The notes below the pieces were generated by a model, which did not search any database, was not told the origin of the DNA, and worked only from the letters and a program-made list of their open reading frames with translations. DNA of 64,000 nucleotides from a bacterium (GTDB lineage: Bacteria; Desulfobacterota; Binatia; HRBIN30; CADEER01), in contig JAUIGL010000003.1 of NCBI GenBank assembly GCA_030430165.1, positions 62,001 to 126,000 on the forward strand, given 5' to 3'. The position numbers were made by a program, and so were the translations under genes. Positions 1-8,242 of the stretch are shown in pieces (position 1 is the first letter of the stretch; each line of letters begins with the position of its first letter).

Positions 1-136
1 GCTCGTAGAAATCCCCCATGCGAAAGAACAGCAGCGCGCCCGGATGCTCCTCCTTGGCCCGCAAGTACTGCTCGAGCATCGGAGTGATCTTCGGGCCCCG
101 CCCCTTGCCCGTCGACTTCGCGCTCGCACTCGCCAC
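1..136 (-). CDS. mutS: DNA mismatch repair protein MutS, N-terminal fragment (runs off left edge)
   Basis: Forty-five codons read leftward from GTG 136 and leave the window at base 1. After a short basic lead, the peptide contains [15 protein letters not shown] and then [11 protein letters not shown]. This is the opening of the MutS mismatch-recognition domain, including the Phe-x-Glu pair (F43, E45) that wedges into mispaired DNA in the E. coli enzyme. No good Shine-Dalgarno sequence precedes the GTG. It is the nearest start upstream of the conserved block, giving a 16-residue extension before the homologous part, so the exact start is uncertain. The gene reads in the same direction as the VWA gene that ends at 182. 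mutL lies about 12 kb away in this window, so the two partners are near but not adjacent. Confidence 0.9.
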   Translation of the reverse strand, partial: MASASAKSTGKGRGPKITPMLEQYLRAKEEHPGALLFFRMGDFYE

Positions 137-181
137 GGCGCTACGGTTATCGCGGATCAATCGAGCGCCGCAACTGAGGGG

Positions 182-1786
182 TCAAACCTTCTTGCGCTTG
201 CGGGCGATGTAGTCGACGAGCAGGTACTCGCCGAGGCGGTCCGGCCTGGTGAACAACGCGCGCCCCTTGTTGATCCGGGTCATCTGCTCGACGAAGGAGC
301 GCAGGCTGGGGCTGTCGTCGAGCATGAAGGTATTGATGACGATCCCCTGGCGGGTGACCTTCTCGACTTCCTTCAAGGTCTCGGTGGCCGCGCGCATGCT
401 GAGACCGCCGAACGACAACGGCCACTCGCAGTACAGCCGCCCGCGCGAGAAATAGGCGGTCGGCTGCCCGTCGGTGATGACGATCATGTACTGATTGGGA
501 CTCGGATGGCGGCGCAGCAACTCGCGCCCCAGGCGCAGGCCGTCCTGGAGGTTGGTGAACGGATCCCCCATGTTCCAGCTCGCCTCGGGCAGGTCGCGGG
601 CGCGCAGCTCGGTGGCGCGGGTGTAGAAACCGACGACCGAGAAGTAGTCGCGCGGGAAACGGGTCCGAATCAGGCTCTCCATCGCCAGCGCGACCCGCTT
701 GGCGGCGGAGAAACGCCCCTCCCAGCTCATCGACCAGCTCATGTCGAGCAGGAGAACGGTCGAGCTGGTGGTCGAATGGACGGTTTCGACGACCTCGAAG
801 TCTTCCGGCTCGACCGACAGATTGGCCGCGCCGGTGGGAGCCCCGCTGGCGCGCGACCCGGGCACGTTCATGGTTCGCGCCATGGCGTTCTTGAGGGTGC
901 GCACGACGTCGAGGTTGAGCGGGTCGCCGAAGCGATACGGACGCGTCGATTCGGGCCGCGTCTCGGAAAGCCCGCGGTGGTCGGACTGGTGGCCGCCGGC
1001 GCGGTCGCGGAGAAGCGTCTGGTAGATGTCCCGCAGCGCCAGCTGACCGATCTTGCGCGTACCCTTCGGCGACAACTTGACGCGCCCCTCGCTCTTGCTC
1101 AGGTAGCCGGAGCTCTCCAGCATCATCATCACCTGGCGCAGATTGCGAAAGTCGAAGGCGGCATCCTCGCCGAGGAGCTCGCCGAGATCCTCGGCCTGGA
1201 TTCTCTCCAGCTCGCCGGAAAGAAGGTCGTTCTCGAGCTGCTGCAGCCGCTGCATCTCGCGGATCAGCTCCAGTGCCTCTTCGTACTCGAGCGATTCCGG
1301 CCCCTGGAACATATGGCCGAAGTCACGCTGAAAACTCTCGATCTCGCGCACGTTGTCGAGCTCGTCGCGCAGCTCGTCGTAGGCCTCGCGCGCGCGGTCG
1401 TCGGAGAATGGAAACTCCTCCAACTCCTCGATCGCTTCCGAAAGCAGGCGCGACAGGTCGTCGAGGCGCTGCCGCTGCTCGCCATCGGCCTGCTGGCGCT
1501 CGCCCTCGACCAGCTCGTCGAGTCGTTCGCGCATCGCGTCGAGAGCACGATCGAGATTGTACTGCCCCTGCCGCTGGCGCATCTCCTCGCGCAGCATCTC
1601 GACGAACTCGTCGAGACCGAGAATCTGGAGGCTGGAGGTGTCGAGACCGTCGCGCAGCAGCCAGTCGTAGGCTTGCTGCGCGTCGTCGGTGAACGACATC
1701 AGCTCGGCGAACTTCTCGAACACGCTCTCGGGGCTGAGATCGAGCTTCTGGGTGCCGTCCCACTCGGTATAACGAACCGTCAGCAT
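182..1786 (-). CDS. VWA domain protein, partner of a MoxR-type ATPase
   Basis: A 534-residue protein. The C-terminal third is a von Willebrand factor A domain: hydrophobic strand VLLLDMSWS with the MIDAS DxSxS (D348, S350, S352), a downstream DPFTN threonine and a second acidic turn ITDGQP. The first ~330 residues are charged and helical, rich in Glu, Arg and Leu, and look coiled; no enzyme motif is visible there. It lies 103 bases downstream of a MoxR-like AAA+ ATPase, the standard pairing for VWA proteins of the CoxE/ChlD type, which act as metal-dependent adaptors in chaperone-like remodelling or cofactor insertion. The target here is unknown. The start at ATG 1786 follows a G-rich stretch. 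No signal peptide or membrane segment is visible, so it is probably cytoplasmic. Confidence 0.85.
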   Translation of the reverse strand: MLTVRYTEWDGTQKLDLSPESVFEKFAELMSFTDDAQQAYDWLLRDGLDTSSLQILGLDEFVEMLREEMRQRQGQYNLDRALDAMRERLDELVEGERQQADGEQRQRLDDLSRLLSEAIEELEEFPFSDDRAREAYDELRDELDNVREIESFQRDFGHMFQGPESLEYEEALELIREMQRLQQLENDLLSGELERIQAEDLGELLGEDAAFDFRNLRQVMMMLESSGYLSKSEGRVKLSPKGTRKIGQLALRDIYQTLLRDRAGGHQSDHRGLSETRPESTRPYRFGDPLNLDVVRTLKNAMARTMNVPGSRASGAPTGAANLSVEPEDFEVVETVHSTTSSTVLLLDMSWSMSWEGRFSAAKRVALAMESLIRTRFPRDYFSVVGFYTRATELRARDLPEASWNMGDPFTNLQDGLRLGRELLRRHPSPNQYMIVITDGQPTAYFSRGRLYCEWPLSFGGLSMRAATETLKEVEKVTRQGIVINTFMLDDSPSLRSFVEQMTRINKGRALFTRPDRLGEYLLVDYIARKRKKV

Positions 1787-1889
1787 GCGTCCGCCCCGCC
1801 CTGCCCCTCAGGCGCAACCCCGCACCGGCGTACACACGGCTGCGGCCGCACGCACGCGGCGTCGGGCGCAGCCGTTCGCCGGGCGCGCT

Positions 1890-3290
1890 CTACATGCCAT
1901 AGCTGACGCGACCGCCCTCGCGGGTGCGGTTGAGCTTCTCGTGCAGGTGCAGGCCCTCGAAGATGAACTCCGACGCCGCGGCGATGAAGCCGGGGCTCTC
2001 CACCGGGCCGAGCGCGTGGATCGCGTCGCGCAGACCGGGAATCTGCCGCACGCCGTCGAGGAAGTAGTCGGATTTCATGCGGTCGCCTACCTCCACGCCC
2101 CAGCCCTGCTCGAAGTGCTGCACCACCGGCGCCAGGTCCTCCACCTGCACCCGTCGGTCGAACACGGCGAGCACCGCCCGGTCGAGGAGTCGCGAGAGTA
2201 TCTCCGACGGAGTCGACTCGTCGGCGGCGTACTCGATCTCGATCTTGCCGGTCATCGACGCGTGGACCGCGTGCAGGTCGGACAAGCGCGGCACGATCTC
2301 GCTCTCGCCGACGCGGACCGCGCGCTTCTCCGCGTTTGCCAGGACGCTCTCGTAGTTGTTGATGCTGGCGCGGACGCTGACCCCGGAGGCCTGGTTGATC
2401 TCCGACGACTGGCGCGCCTCGAAGGTGAGCTGGGCGATGATCTCCTTGAGGAAATCCGGCATGTGGACCGACCGGTCGAAGCGGTCGAGCGCCGGCAGCT
2501 CCTGCTCCATGATGGCGATCTCGTCGTCGAGATTGCGCGGATAGTGGGTGCGGATCTGGACGTCGAAGCGGTCCTTGAGCGGAGTGATGATTCGCCCGCG
2601 CGAGGTGTAGTCCTCGGGGTTCGCGCTCGCCACCAACACCAAATCGAGCGGCAGGTGCACCTTGTACCCCTTGATCTGGACGTCCTTCTCTTCCATCAGG
2701 TTGAACAAGCCCACCTGCACCTTCTCGGTGAGATCGGGGAGCTCGTTGATGGCGAAGATGCCGCGGTTGGTGCGCGGAATCAGTCCGAAGTGAATCGTAT
2801 CCTCGTCTTCGAGATAGCGGCCTTCGGCGACCTTGATCGGGTCGACCTCGCCGATCAGATCGGCCATCGACACATCCGGCGTCGCCAGCTTCTCGCCGTA
2901 GCGGCGCTCGCGACCGATCCACTCGATCTCGAGAGCATCGCCCTCGGCGGCGACCCGCTCGCGGCACTCCTTGCACACCGGGGTCTCCGGGCTGTCGTGG
3001 AGCGGACAGCCGCGCACGATCGGGACCTCTTCGTCGAGCAGGGCGACCAGCCCGCGCAGGATTCTCGACTTGGCCTGACCGCGCTCGCCGAGCAGCACCA
3101 TGTGGTGGCCCGACAAGATCGCGTTCTCGATCTCCGGGATCACCGTATCTTCGAAACCGATGATTCCGGGCAGGATCCGCTCACCACGCTCGAGTAGCGC
3201 CAGCAGGTTGGCGCGCATCTCCTCGCGCACGCTGCGAATTCTGTAGCCGCTATCGCGCAACTCGCGAAGAGTCCGAGCCTTCTGCGTCAC
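1890..3290 (-). CDS. MoxR/ChlI-type AAA+ ATPase with a Cys/His insertion
   Basis: A 466-residue AAA+ ATPase related to MoxR and magnesium-chelatase subunit I. Walker A is GERGQAKS (residues 69-75 region) and the Walker B region reads IFAINELPDL, with Asn where Asp is usual. A SANPEDYTSRGR stretch follows, then an arginine-rich sensor region. Between Walker A and B sits C95-x2-H98-x7-C106-x2-C109, a possible zinc knuckle. Start choice: the open frame reaches ATG 3359, but that would run through a strong promoter. GTG 3290 has GGAGG eight bases upstream, so I use it. With the VWA gene behind it, it forms a MoxR-VWA pair, thought to act as a remodelling or cofactor-insertion chaperone on an unknown client. 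No membrane segment is visible. Confidence 0.88.
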   Translation of the reverse strand: MTQKARTLRELRDSGYRIRSVREEMRANLLALLERGERILPGIIGFEDTVIPEIENAILSGHHMVLLGERGQAKSRILRGLVALLDEEVPIVRGCPLHDSPETPVCKECRERVAAEGDALEIEWIGRERRYGEKLATPDVSMADLIGEVDPIKVAEGRYLEDEDTIHFGLIPRTNRGIFAINELPDLTEKVQVGLFNLMEEKDVQIKGYKVHLPLDLVLVASANPEDYTSRGRIITPLKDRFDVQIRTHYPRNLDDEIAIMEQELPALDRFDRSVHMPDFLKEIIAQLTFEARQSSEINQASGVSVRASINNYESVLANAEKRAVRVGESEIVPRLSDLHAVHASMTGKIEIEYAADESTPSEILSRLLDRAVLAVFDRRVQVEDLAPVVQHFEQGWGVEVGDRMKSDYFLDGVRQIPGLRDAIHALGPVESPGFIAAASEFIFEGLHLHEKLNRTREGGRVSYGM

Positions 3291-3318
3291 TGTACAGGCC
3301 TCCAAACGTGGTGTGAGG

Positions 3319-3347
3319 ATTATAGGTTCGCCGGGGCCGGGTTCCAA
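3319..3347 (-). promoter_or_regulatory. sigma70-type promoter for the MoxR-VWA pair
   Basis: Read on the minus strand: TTGGAA (3342-3347), 17-base spacer, TATAAT (3319-3324, exact consensus -10). Transcription would begin near 3312, giving a leader of about 20 bases that contains the GGAGG ribosome site of the GTG 3290 start. The match in both boxes, spacing and position is better than any other promoter seen in this window. Confidence 0.75.
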
Positions 3348-3425
3348 GAGCGAGCTCACCCGGAGATTACGGACCTCTCACTGCCAGCACTCGCCTCGCC
3401 CAAGCCCGCGCGTCTCAATTTTTTA

Positions 3426-3518
3426 TCCACAGATTTCGCAGATTACGCAGATTTTTGGGTCTCGGCCGGGCGCTGGCCACCTGAAATCCTAATCTGCGTA
3501 ATCTGCGTAATCTGTGGA
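3426..3518. repeat. 28-bp inverted repeat, probable dispersed genomic repeat
   Basis: Arms 3426-3453 and 3491-3518 are reverse complements at 27 of 28 positions, separated by 37 bases. Each arm contains two or three copies of a 9-base unit (CGCAGATTA type), so the arms are themselves tandem repeats. It is AT-rich against a very GC-rich background and lies between the HIT gene end and the MoxR promoter. I recognise this kind of 'AATCTGCGTAATCTGTGG' sequence from many environmental bacterial genomes as a non-coding dispersed repeat. As RNA it would fold into a long hairpin and could end transcription of the pheA-HIT operon. No U-tract follows directly, so a terminator role is only inferred. Confidence 0.8.
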
Positions 3519-3596
3519 CGTTAGTAGAGAACGCCCGCCAGCATAGCGAGCATGTAGCTGCAGTGAACTCCCCCGCCCTCTCGAAGCGAGACCGGG

Positions 3597-4085
3597 TCAG
3601 CCGGCGAGGGTGGCGAAGCGGGGGGCGAGGCGGTCGTAGACGGCTTCGAGGTGCTCCGGCATGACCCGCACCTCGCCGATCAGGGGCATGAAGTTGGTGT
3701 CGCCGACCCAGCGCGGCACCACGTGCCAGTGCATGTGATCGGCAATTCCCGCCCCTCCGGCGGCCCCCAGGTTCATGCCGACGTTCATCCCCTCGGGCTG
3801 GAATTCTTCCTTCACCACGGCGACGGTGGCGCGCAGCAAATCCGACAGGCCGCCGTACTCCGCCGGCGTCAGCTCGGCCATGTCGGCGGTGTGGCGGCGC
3901 GGCGCGACCATCAAATGGCCGTTGGCGTAGGGGAACTTGTTGAGCATGACGCTGCCGTGCTCGGCAACGTGCAGGACCAACGCTTCGCGCCGGTCGGCCG
4001 CCTCCGGCTTGTTGCAGAAGATGCAGCCTGGCTCTTTTGGCCCGCCGATGTGGACCATGCGCCAGGGGGCCCAGAGGACCTTCAT
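3597..4085 (-). CDS. HIT family nucleotide hydrolase/phosphorylase
   Basis: A 162-residue protein of the Ap4A phosphorylase-like branch of the HIT superfamily. An N-terminal CIFCNK motif (likely zinc-binding) precedes the core, NKFPYANGHLMVAP comes mid-protein, and the signature DHMHWHVVPRW gives the His-x-His-x-His nucleophile triad. Members hydrolyse or phosphorolyse dinucleoside polyphosphates or AMP conjugates. The exact substrate cannot be told from the motif. The start ATG 4085 gives the MKVLWAPWRM opening typical of this branch. It lies 25 bases downstream of ihfB and ends the leftward operon before the 3426-3518 repeat. Confidence 0.88.
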   Translation of the reverse strand: MKVLWAPWRMVHIGGPKEPGCIFCNKPEAADRREALVLHVAEHGSVMLNKFPYANGHLMVAPRRHTADMAELTPAEYGGLSDLLRATVAVVKEEFQPEGMNVGMNLGAAGGAGIADHMHWHVVPRWVGDTNFMPLIGEVRVMPEHLEAVYDRLAPRFATLAG

Positions 4086-4110
4086 GAGGCCGGGGTTGCC
4101 CCGCGCCGGC

Positions 4111-4467
4111 TCACTGGCCGGAAGCGTCGGCCTTGGCGTCGTCGTCCGGCACGATGTCGACGCGCTCGCGCAGCTCCTTGCCGACCTTGAAGAACGGCAC
4201 CCGCTTGGCCTCGACGTCGACCCTCCGGCCGGTGCGCGGGTTGCGCCCGGTGCGAGCCTGCCGGTGGCGCACCACGAAGCTACCGAAGCCGCGGATCTCG
4301 ATCCGCTCGCCGCGGCGCAAGGCGTCGGCCAGCCCTTCGAAGACCTCGTTGACCATCACCTCCGCGTCTCTTCGCGAGAAACGCGGATAGCGGGCCACCA
4401 ACTCGTCGATCAGGTCGCGCTTGGTGACCGAGGCCACATCCTCATTCTGTGGTTCCGTCATCGGCAT
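4111..4467 (-). CDS. ihfB: Integration host factor beta-like / HU-family DNA-binding protein
   Basis: About 118 residues, HU/IHF fold: TKRDLIDELVARYP at the N terminus, the IRGFGSFVVRHR strand and the beta-arm signature ARTGRNPRTG with the intercalating proline. The C terminus carries an Asp-rich tail (VPDDDAKAD) beyond the usual ~94 residues. It bends DNA as part of a nucleoid protein dimer. The gene overlaps the last codons of rpsA in another frame. ATG 4467 (or ATG 4461) is preferred over the GTG at 4488, which would lengthen the overlap and adds residues not seen in the family. The rpsA-ihfB order is conserved in proteobacteria, which favours an IHF-beta name over HU. Confidence 0.88.
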   Translation of the reverse strand: MPMTEPQNEDVASVTKRDLIDELVARYPRFSRRDAEVMVNEVFEGLADALRRGERIEIRGFGSFVVRHRQARTGRNPRTGRRVDVEAKRVPFFKVGKELRERVDIVPDDDAKADASGQ

Positions 4468-6223
4468 CCGGAGTTCCAGACGTATCACCTTCCGGTGCCG
4501 CAGCGCCAGAGCTGGATCCCTCGCGGTCGAGCTTCAGGTCCGACTTGAGAATATCCTCGAACGAGAAGCGGCCGCCCTCGCGCTCCTTCTCGAGATAGGT
4601 CTCGATCTCTTCGCGCTCCTCCGACTTGCGCAGCGCCTTCACCGACAGCGCGATCTTGCGATCCTTGGTGTCGATCGACGTCACCTCGGCCTCGATCTTC
4701 TGCCCCTCCTGGAAGTCCTCCTGGGGGCGGTCGATGCGCTCGGTGCTGAGCTGGGAGACGTGGATCAATCCCTCGATCCCCTCCTCGATCTCGACGAAAA
4801 CGCCGAAGTCGGTGACGCTGGTGATGGTGCCGGTGACGCGCTGCCCGATCGGATAGCGAATCTCGATGCCGCTCCACGGATCGTCGGCCAACTGCTTGAC
4901 GCCGAGCGAGACGCGCTCGTTGTCGACGTCGATGCCGAGCACGATCGCCTCGACCTCGTCGCCCTTGTTGAACATTTCCGAGGGGTGGCGGACCTTCTTG
5001 GTCCAGTGCAGGTCGGAGATATGGACCAGCCCGTCGATTCCGTCCTCGACGCCGATGAAGACGCCGAAGTCGGTGATGTTCTTGACCGCTCCCTTGATAC
5101 GGCTGCCGATCGGGTGGTTGACCCGAACCAGCTCCCAGGGATTCGGCTCGGCCTGCTTGAGGCCAAGCGAAATGCGGCGATTCGCGGTGTCGACGTCGAG
5201 CACGACGACGCCGACCTCGGTGCCGACCTCGACCACCTTCGACGGATGGGTCACGCGCTTGGTCCACGACATCTCGGACACGTGAACCAGACCTTCGATA
5301 CCGGGCTCGAGCTCGACGAAGGCGCCGTAGTCGGCAAGGCTGACCACCTTGCCGGAGATGCGCGAGCCGACCGGATAACGCTCGGCGACGCTCGCCCAGG
5401 GGTCCGGCATGATCTGCTTCATGCCGAGAGACACACGGCCGCGATCGGGATCGTACTTGAGAACGACGACGCGGCACTTGTCACCCACGTTGACGACGTC
5501 GGACGGCTTGTTGACCCGCCCCCACGACATGTCGGTGACGTGCAGCAGCCCGTCGATACCGCCGAGGTCGACGAACGCACCGTAGTCGGTGATGTTCTTG
5601 ACGACTCCCTCGAGGATCACTCCCTCTTCGAGAACCTTGAGCGTTTCCTGCTTGAGCTGGGCCCGCTCCTTCTCCATCACCTGGCGGCGCGATACGACGA
5701 CGTTGCCGCGCGCTCGGTTGAACTTGAGAATGGCGAACTCGCCCTTCTGATTGAGGAAGCGGTCGAGATTGCGCGCCGGTCGGATGTCGGCGTGCGATCC
5801 GGGAAGGAAGGCGGGGACGCCGACGTCGACCTTGAGGCCGCCTTTGACCTTGCCGACGATCACTCCGTCGATCATGCCTTCGTTCTGATAGGCCTTCTCG
5901 ATCTTGCTCCAGACCTTGGCCTGCTCGGCCTTGGACCGGGAGAGAACGATCCCGCCGCTCTCGCCATCGTCGGACTCGAAGTACACATCGACCTCGTCGC
6001 CAACCTTGACGAGGAGATTGCCTTCGCGATCGGAAAACTCCCGGATGGAGATCTGCCCTTCCGATTTGTATCCGATGTCGACAGTGACCTGGTCGCGCGT
6101 GATGATCACGACGCGGCCCGTTACGACTTCACCCGGCTTGACGGATCGCAGACTCTCCTCGAAAAGTCGGCGAAACTCGTCGTCGCCGCTGTCGTGAGCG
6201 GCCACTTTGGGCTCCTGATTCAT
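4442..6223 (-). CDS. rpsA: 30S ribosomal protein S1
   Basis: 593 residues holding six consecutive S1 RNA-binding domains. The first two are divergent ribosome-anchoring domains; the last four carry the repeated DYGAFV / GxxGLxHVS pattern and end in the 'RRISLGLKQ' type strand. The protein binds mRNA on the small subunit. The open frame extends back to 6364, but the homologous part begins at ATG 6223 (MNQEPK), which has a GGGGG tract ~12 bases upstream. The extension overlaps cmk and is rejected. An acidic, Ser/Asp-rich C-terminal tail is present. It lies 64 bases after cmk, the standard proteobacterial cmk-rpsA-ihfB order. Confidence 0.97.
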   Translation of the reverse strand: MNQEPKVAAHDSGDDEFRRLFEESLRSVKPGEVVTGRVVIITRDQVTVDIGYKSEGQISIREFSDREGNLLVKVGDEVDVYFESDDGESGGIVLSRSKAEQAKVWSKIEKAYQNEGMIDGVIVGKVKGGLKVDVGVPAFLPGSHADIRPARNLDRFLNQKGEFAILKFNRARGNVVVSRRQVMEKERAQLKQETLKVLEEGVILEGVVKNITDYGAFVDLGGIDGLLHVTDMSWGRVNKPSDVVNVGDKCRVVVLKYDPDRGRVSLGMKQIMPDPWASVAERYPVGSRISGKVVSLADYGAFVELEPGIEGLVHVSEMSWTKRVTHPSKVVEVGTEVGVVVLDVDTANRRISLGLKQAEPNPWELVRVNHPIGSRIKGAVKNITDFGVFIGVEDGIDGLVHISDLHWTKKVRHPSEMFNKGDEVEAIVLGIDVDNERVSLGVKQLADDPWSGIEIRYPIGQRVTGTITSVTDFGVFVEIEEGIEGLIHVSQLSTERIDRPQEDFQEGQKIEAEVTSIDTKDRKIALSVKALRKSEEREEIETYLEKEREGGRFSFEDILKSDLKLDREGSSSGAAAPEGDTSGTPDADDGTTE

Positions 6224-6287
6224 TTGAGAGGTACCCCCTGAGAGACGAGATAGATCTGACGACCCATATCGCTGCAAGGTCCGAGAT

Positions 6288-6962
6288 TCAAGGGACCTGC
6301 CGCTCATCGGCCAAAGCGAGAATTCGCGCCACGACCTGGTCGATCCCCTCGTCGGTCGTGTCAACGATCAAAGCATCGTCCGCCGGCCGCAGCGGCGAAG
6401 TCGCGCGGGTGCTGTCGCGCTGGTCGCGCTCGGCGATTTCGCGTTCGATTCGCTGGCGATCGACCGAATCGCCGCGGGCCTCGAGGTCGGCACAGCGGCG
6501 GCGCGCCCGTTCCTCGACCGAGGCGCGCAAAAACACCTTCAGCGGGGCGTCCGGGAAGACCACCGTGCCGATATCGCGCCCTTCCATCACGGTGGGCCCG
6601 GCTTCCCCCATGCGCCTCTGCAGCGCCACCAGGCGCTGGCGCAATTCGGCGACGACCGAGACCTTCGATGCATGCTGACCCGCCTCGGCAGAGCGAATAT
6701 CGCGCGAAACGTCCCGTCCATTGGCGATCGTCCGCACCCCTTCGCCGTCGTCTTCGAACACCAGCTCGAGGGCGTCGCAGATGGCGACCAGGGCGTCGGC
6801 GTCGGCGAAATCCGCGCCCTGCTCGTGGGCAATCAAACCGACCACCCGGTACATCGCTCCGGTGTCGACGTAGCTCCAGCCGAGCGCGCGCGCCAGGCGC
6901 CGGCTCACCGTGCTCTTGCCGGCGCCGGCCGGACCGTCGACAGCGATTACCCGCGGCTTCAT
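6288..6962 (-). CDS. cmk: Cytidylate kinase
   Basis: 224 residues, phosphorylating CMP/dCMP to the diphosphates. The P-loop GPAGAGKST is at residues 10-18, followed by the YVDTGAMYR motif of the CMP-binding lid and the VFPDAPLKVFL strand and RR-rich region typical of the bacterial enzyme. Length matches the family (~225). Its ATG overlaps the aroA stop as ATGA (6959-6962), so the two are translationally coupled. It lies between aroA and rpsA as in the classic aromatic 'supraoperon'. A second, shorter CMP-kinase-like gene is at 17572-18114. Confidence 0.96.
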   Translation of the reverse strand: MKPRVIAVDGPAGAGKSTVSRRLARALGWSYVDTGAMYRVVGLIAHEQGADFADADALVAICDALELVFEDDGEGVRTIANGRDVSRDIRSAEAGQHASKVSVVAELRQRLVALQRRMGEAGPTVMEGRDIGTVVFPDAPLKVFLRASVEERARRRCADLEARGDSVDRQRIEREIAERDQRDSTRATSPLRPADDALIVDTTDEGIDQVVARILALADERQVP

Positions 6963-8242
6963 CGTCGCAGCTCCTCCAAACGGTCGAAGAAATCGGGAAA
7001 GGTCTTGGCGACACAGCCGGGGTCGCGAATGACGATCCCCGGTCGGACCAGGCCGGCGAGCGCAAAGCTCATCGCAATCCGGTGGTCGTCGTAGGTTTCG
7101 ACGCTGCCGGGACGCAGCCGGCTCGGGTGCACGGTCAGTCCGTCGCGCTCCTCGTCGACCCTGCCGCCCAACCGCCCGAGCTCGGTAGCGACGGCGCTCA
7201 GGCGGTCACTCTCCTGCCACCGCATGTGCTCGACGTTGCGGATCCGCACCGGCGAGTCGGCAAAGGCGCCGAGCACCGCCAGCGTCGGCGCCGTATCCGA
7301 GATCGCGTTCATGTCGACGTCGATGCCGCGCAACGGCGGTTCTCCGACGACCTCGATGAAGTCTTGCCCGACCTCCACCCGCGCCCCCATGCGCTCGAGC
7401 ACGCCGGCGAAACCGACGTCGCCCTGCACCGAGCTGCCGCCGAGCCCGTCGACCCGCACCCTGCCACCGGTCAGCGCCGCCGCCGCCCAGAAGTAGTGCG
7501 CCGCCGAAGCGTCGGGTTCGACCGGGTAGTCGATCGCGGCGTAGTCCTGACCGGCTCGCACGCGGAACACGTCGCCGGCGTCGCGCTCGACGACGACCCC
7601 GAAAGCGCGCATGACCGCGATCGTCATGTCCACATAAGGTTGCGAGATCAGCTCGCCGCTGAGCTCGATCTCGGCGTCGCGCGACGCACGCGGCGCAACT
7701 TGCAGCAACGCAGTGAGAAACTGACTGCTGCGGCTGGCGTCGATCCGACAGCGTCCGCCGCGCAAGCCAGCGGCGGCGACTGCGACCGGCGGACACCCCG
7801 CGGCGAGCTCACCGTGAAGATCGGCGCCCCACTGGCGCAGCGCCTCGAGCAGCGGCCCGATCGGACGCTGGCGCATCCGCTCGCTGCCGTCGATGCGATA
7901 GCGGCCGTGGCCGAGGCACAGTGCCGCCACCAGAAAGCGCATCGCCGTCCCGGCGTTGCCGACGAAGAGCTCGGCGTGATCGGCCGGCCAATCGCCGCCG
8001 CAGCCCGCCACTTCGATCTCGGTTCCCTCGCGGCGCACCTCGACGGCGACGCCGAGCTCGCGCAGCGCCGCTGCCATGTACCGCGTGTCGTCACTGTGCA
8101 GGGCACCGCGCAGCGTCGACCGACCTCGCGCCAGAGCGGCCAACAGCATGGCTCGGTTGGTGATCGACTTCGAGCCGGGCACCCGCACGGTGGCGTCCGG
8201 CGGCTGCGCCAGCGGCTCGATCGGCAATCGCGCCGCGCTCAT
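6959..8242 (-). CDS. aroA: 3-phosphoshikimate 1-carboxyvinyltransferase (EPSP synthase)
   Basis: 427 residues. It joins phosphoenolpyruvate to shikimate-3-phosphate in the shikimate pathway. Motifs: PGSKSITNRAM at the N terminus (catalytic Lys), VGNAGTAMRFL (the GNAGT/R glyphosate- and PEP-contact segment), and SDTAPTLAVLG and WQESDR further on. The open frame reaches 8614 but that part is antisense-like filler over tyrA. ATG 8242 forms an ATGA overlap with the tyrA stop and gives the family length. In pseudomonads tyrA and aroA are one fused polypeptide; here they are separate but coupled by the 4-base overlap. Confidence 0.97.
   Translation of the reverse strand: MSAARLPIEPLAQPPDATVRVPGSKSITNRAMLLAALARGRSTLRGALHSDDTRYMAAALRELGVAVEVRREGTEIEVAGCGGDWPADHAELFVGNAGTAMRFLVAALCLGHGRYRIDGSERMRQRPIGPLLEALRQWGADLHGELAAGCPPVAVAAAGLRGGRCRIDASRSSQFLTALLQVAPRASRDAEIELSGELISQPYVDMTIAVMRAFGVVVERDAGDVFRVRAGQDYAAIDYPVEPDASAAHYFWAAAALTGGRVRVDGLGGSSVQGDVGFAGVLERMGARVEVGQDFIEVVGEPPLRGIDVDMNAISDTAPTLAVLGAFADSPVRIRNVEHMRWQESDRLSAVATELGRLGGRVDEERDGLTVHPSRLRPGSVETYDDHRIAMSFALAGLVRPGIVIRDPGCVAKTFPDFFDRLEELRR

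Noticed and set aside
44-1906. A 620-residue rightward frame opposite the VWA gene
   Set aside because: GC-rich antisense frame; no ribosome site and no family motif, while the other strand has a clear VWA domain.
4421-6241. A 606-residue rightward frame opposite rpsA
   Set aside because: Antisense to six clear S1 domains; its Leu/Val/Asp-rich repeats mirror the S1 repeats.
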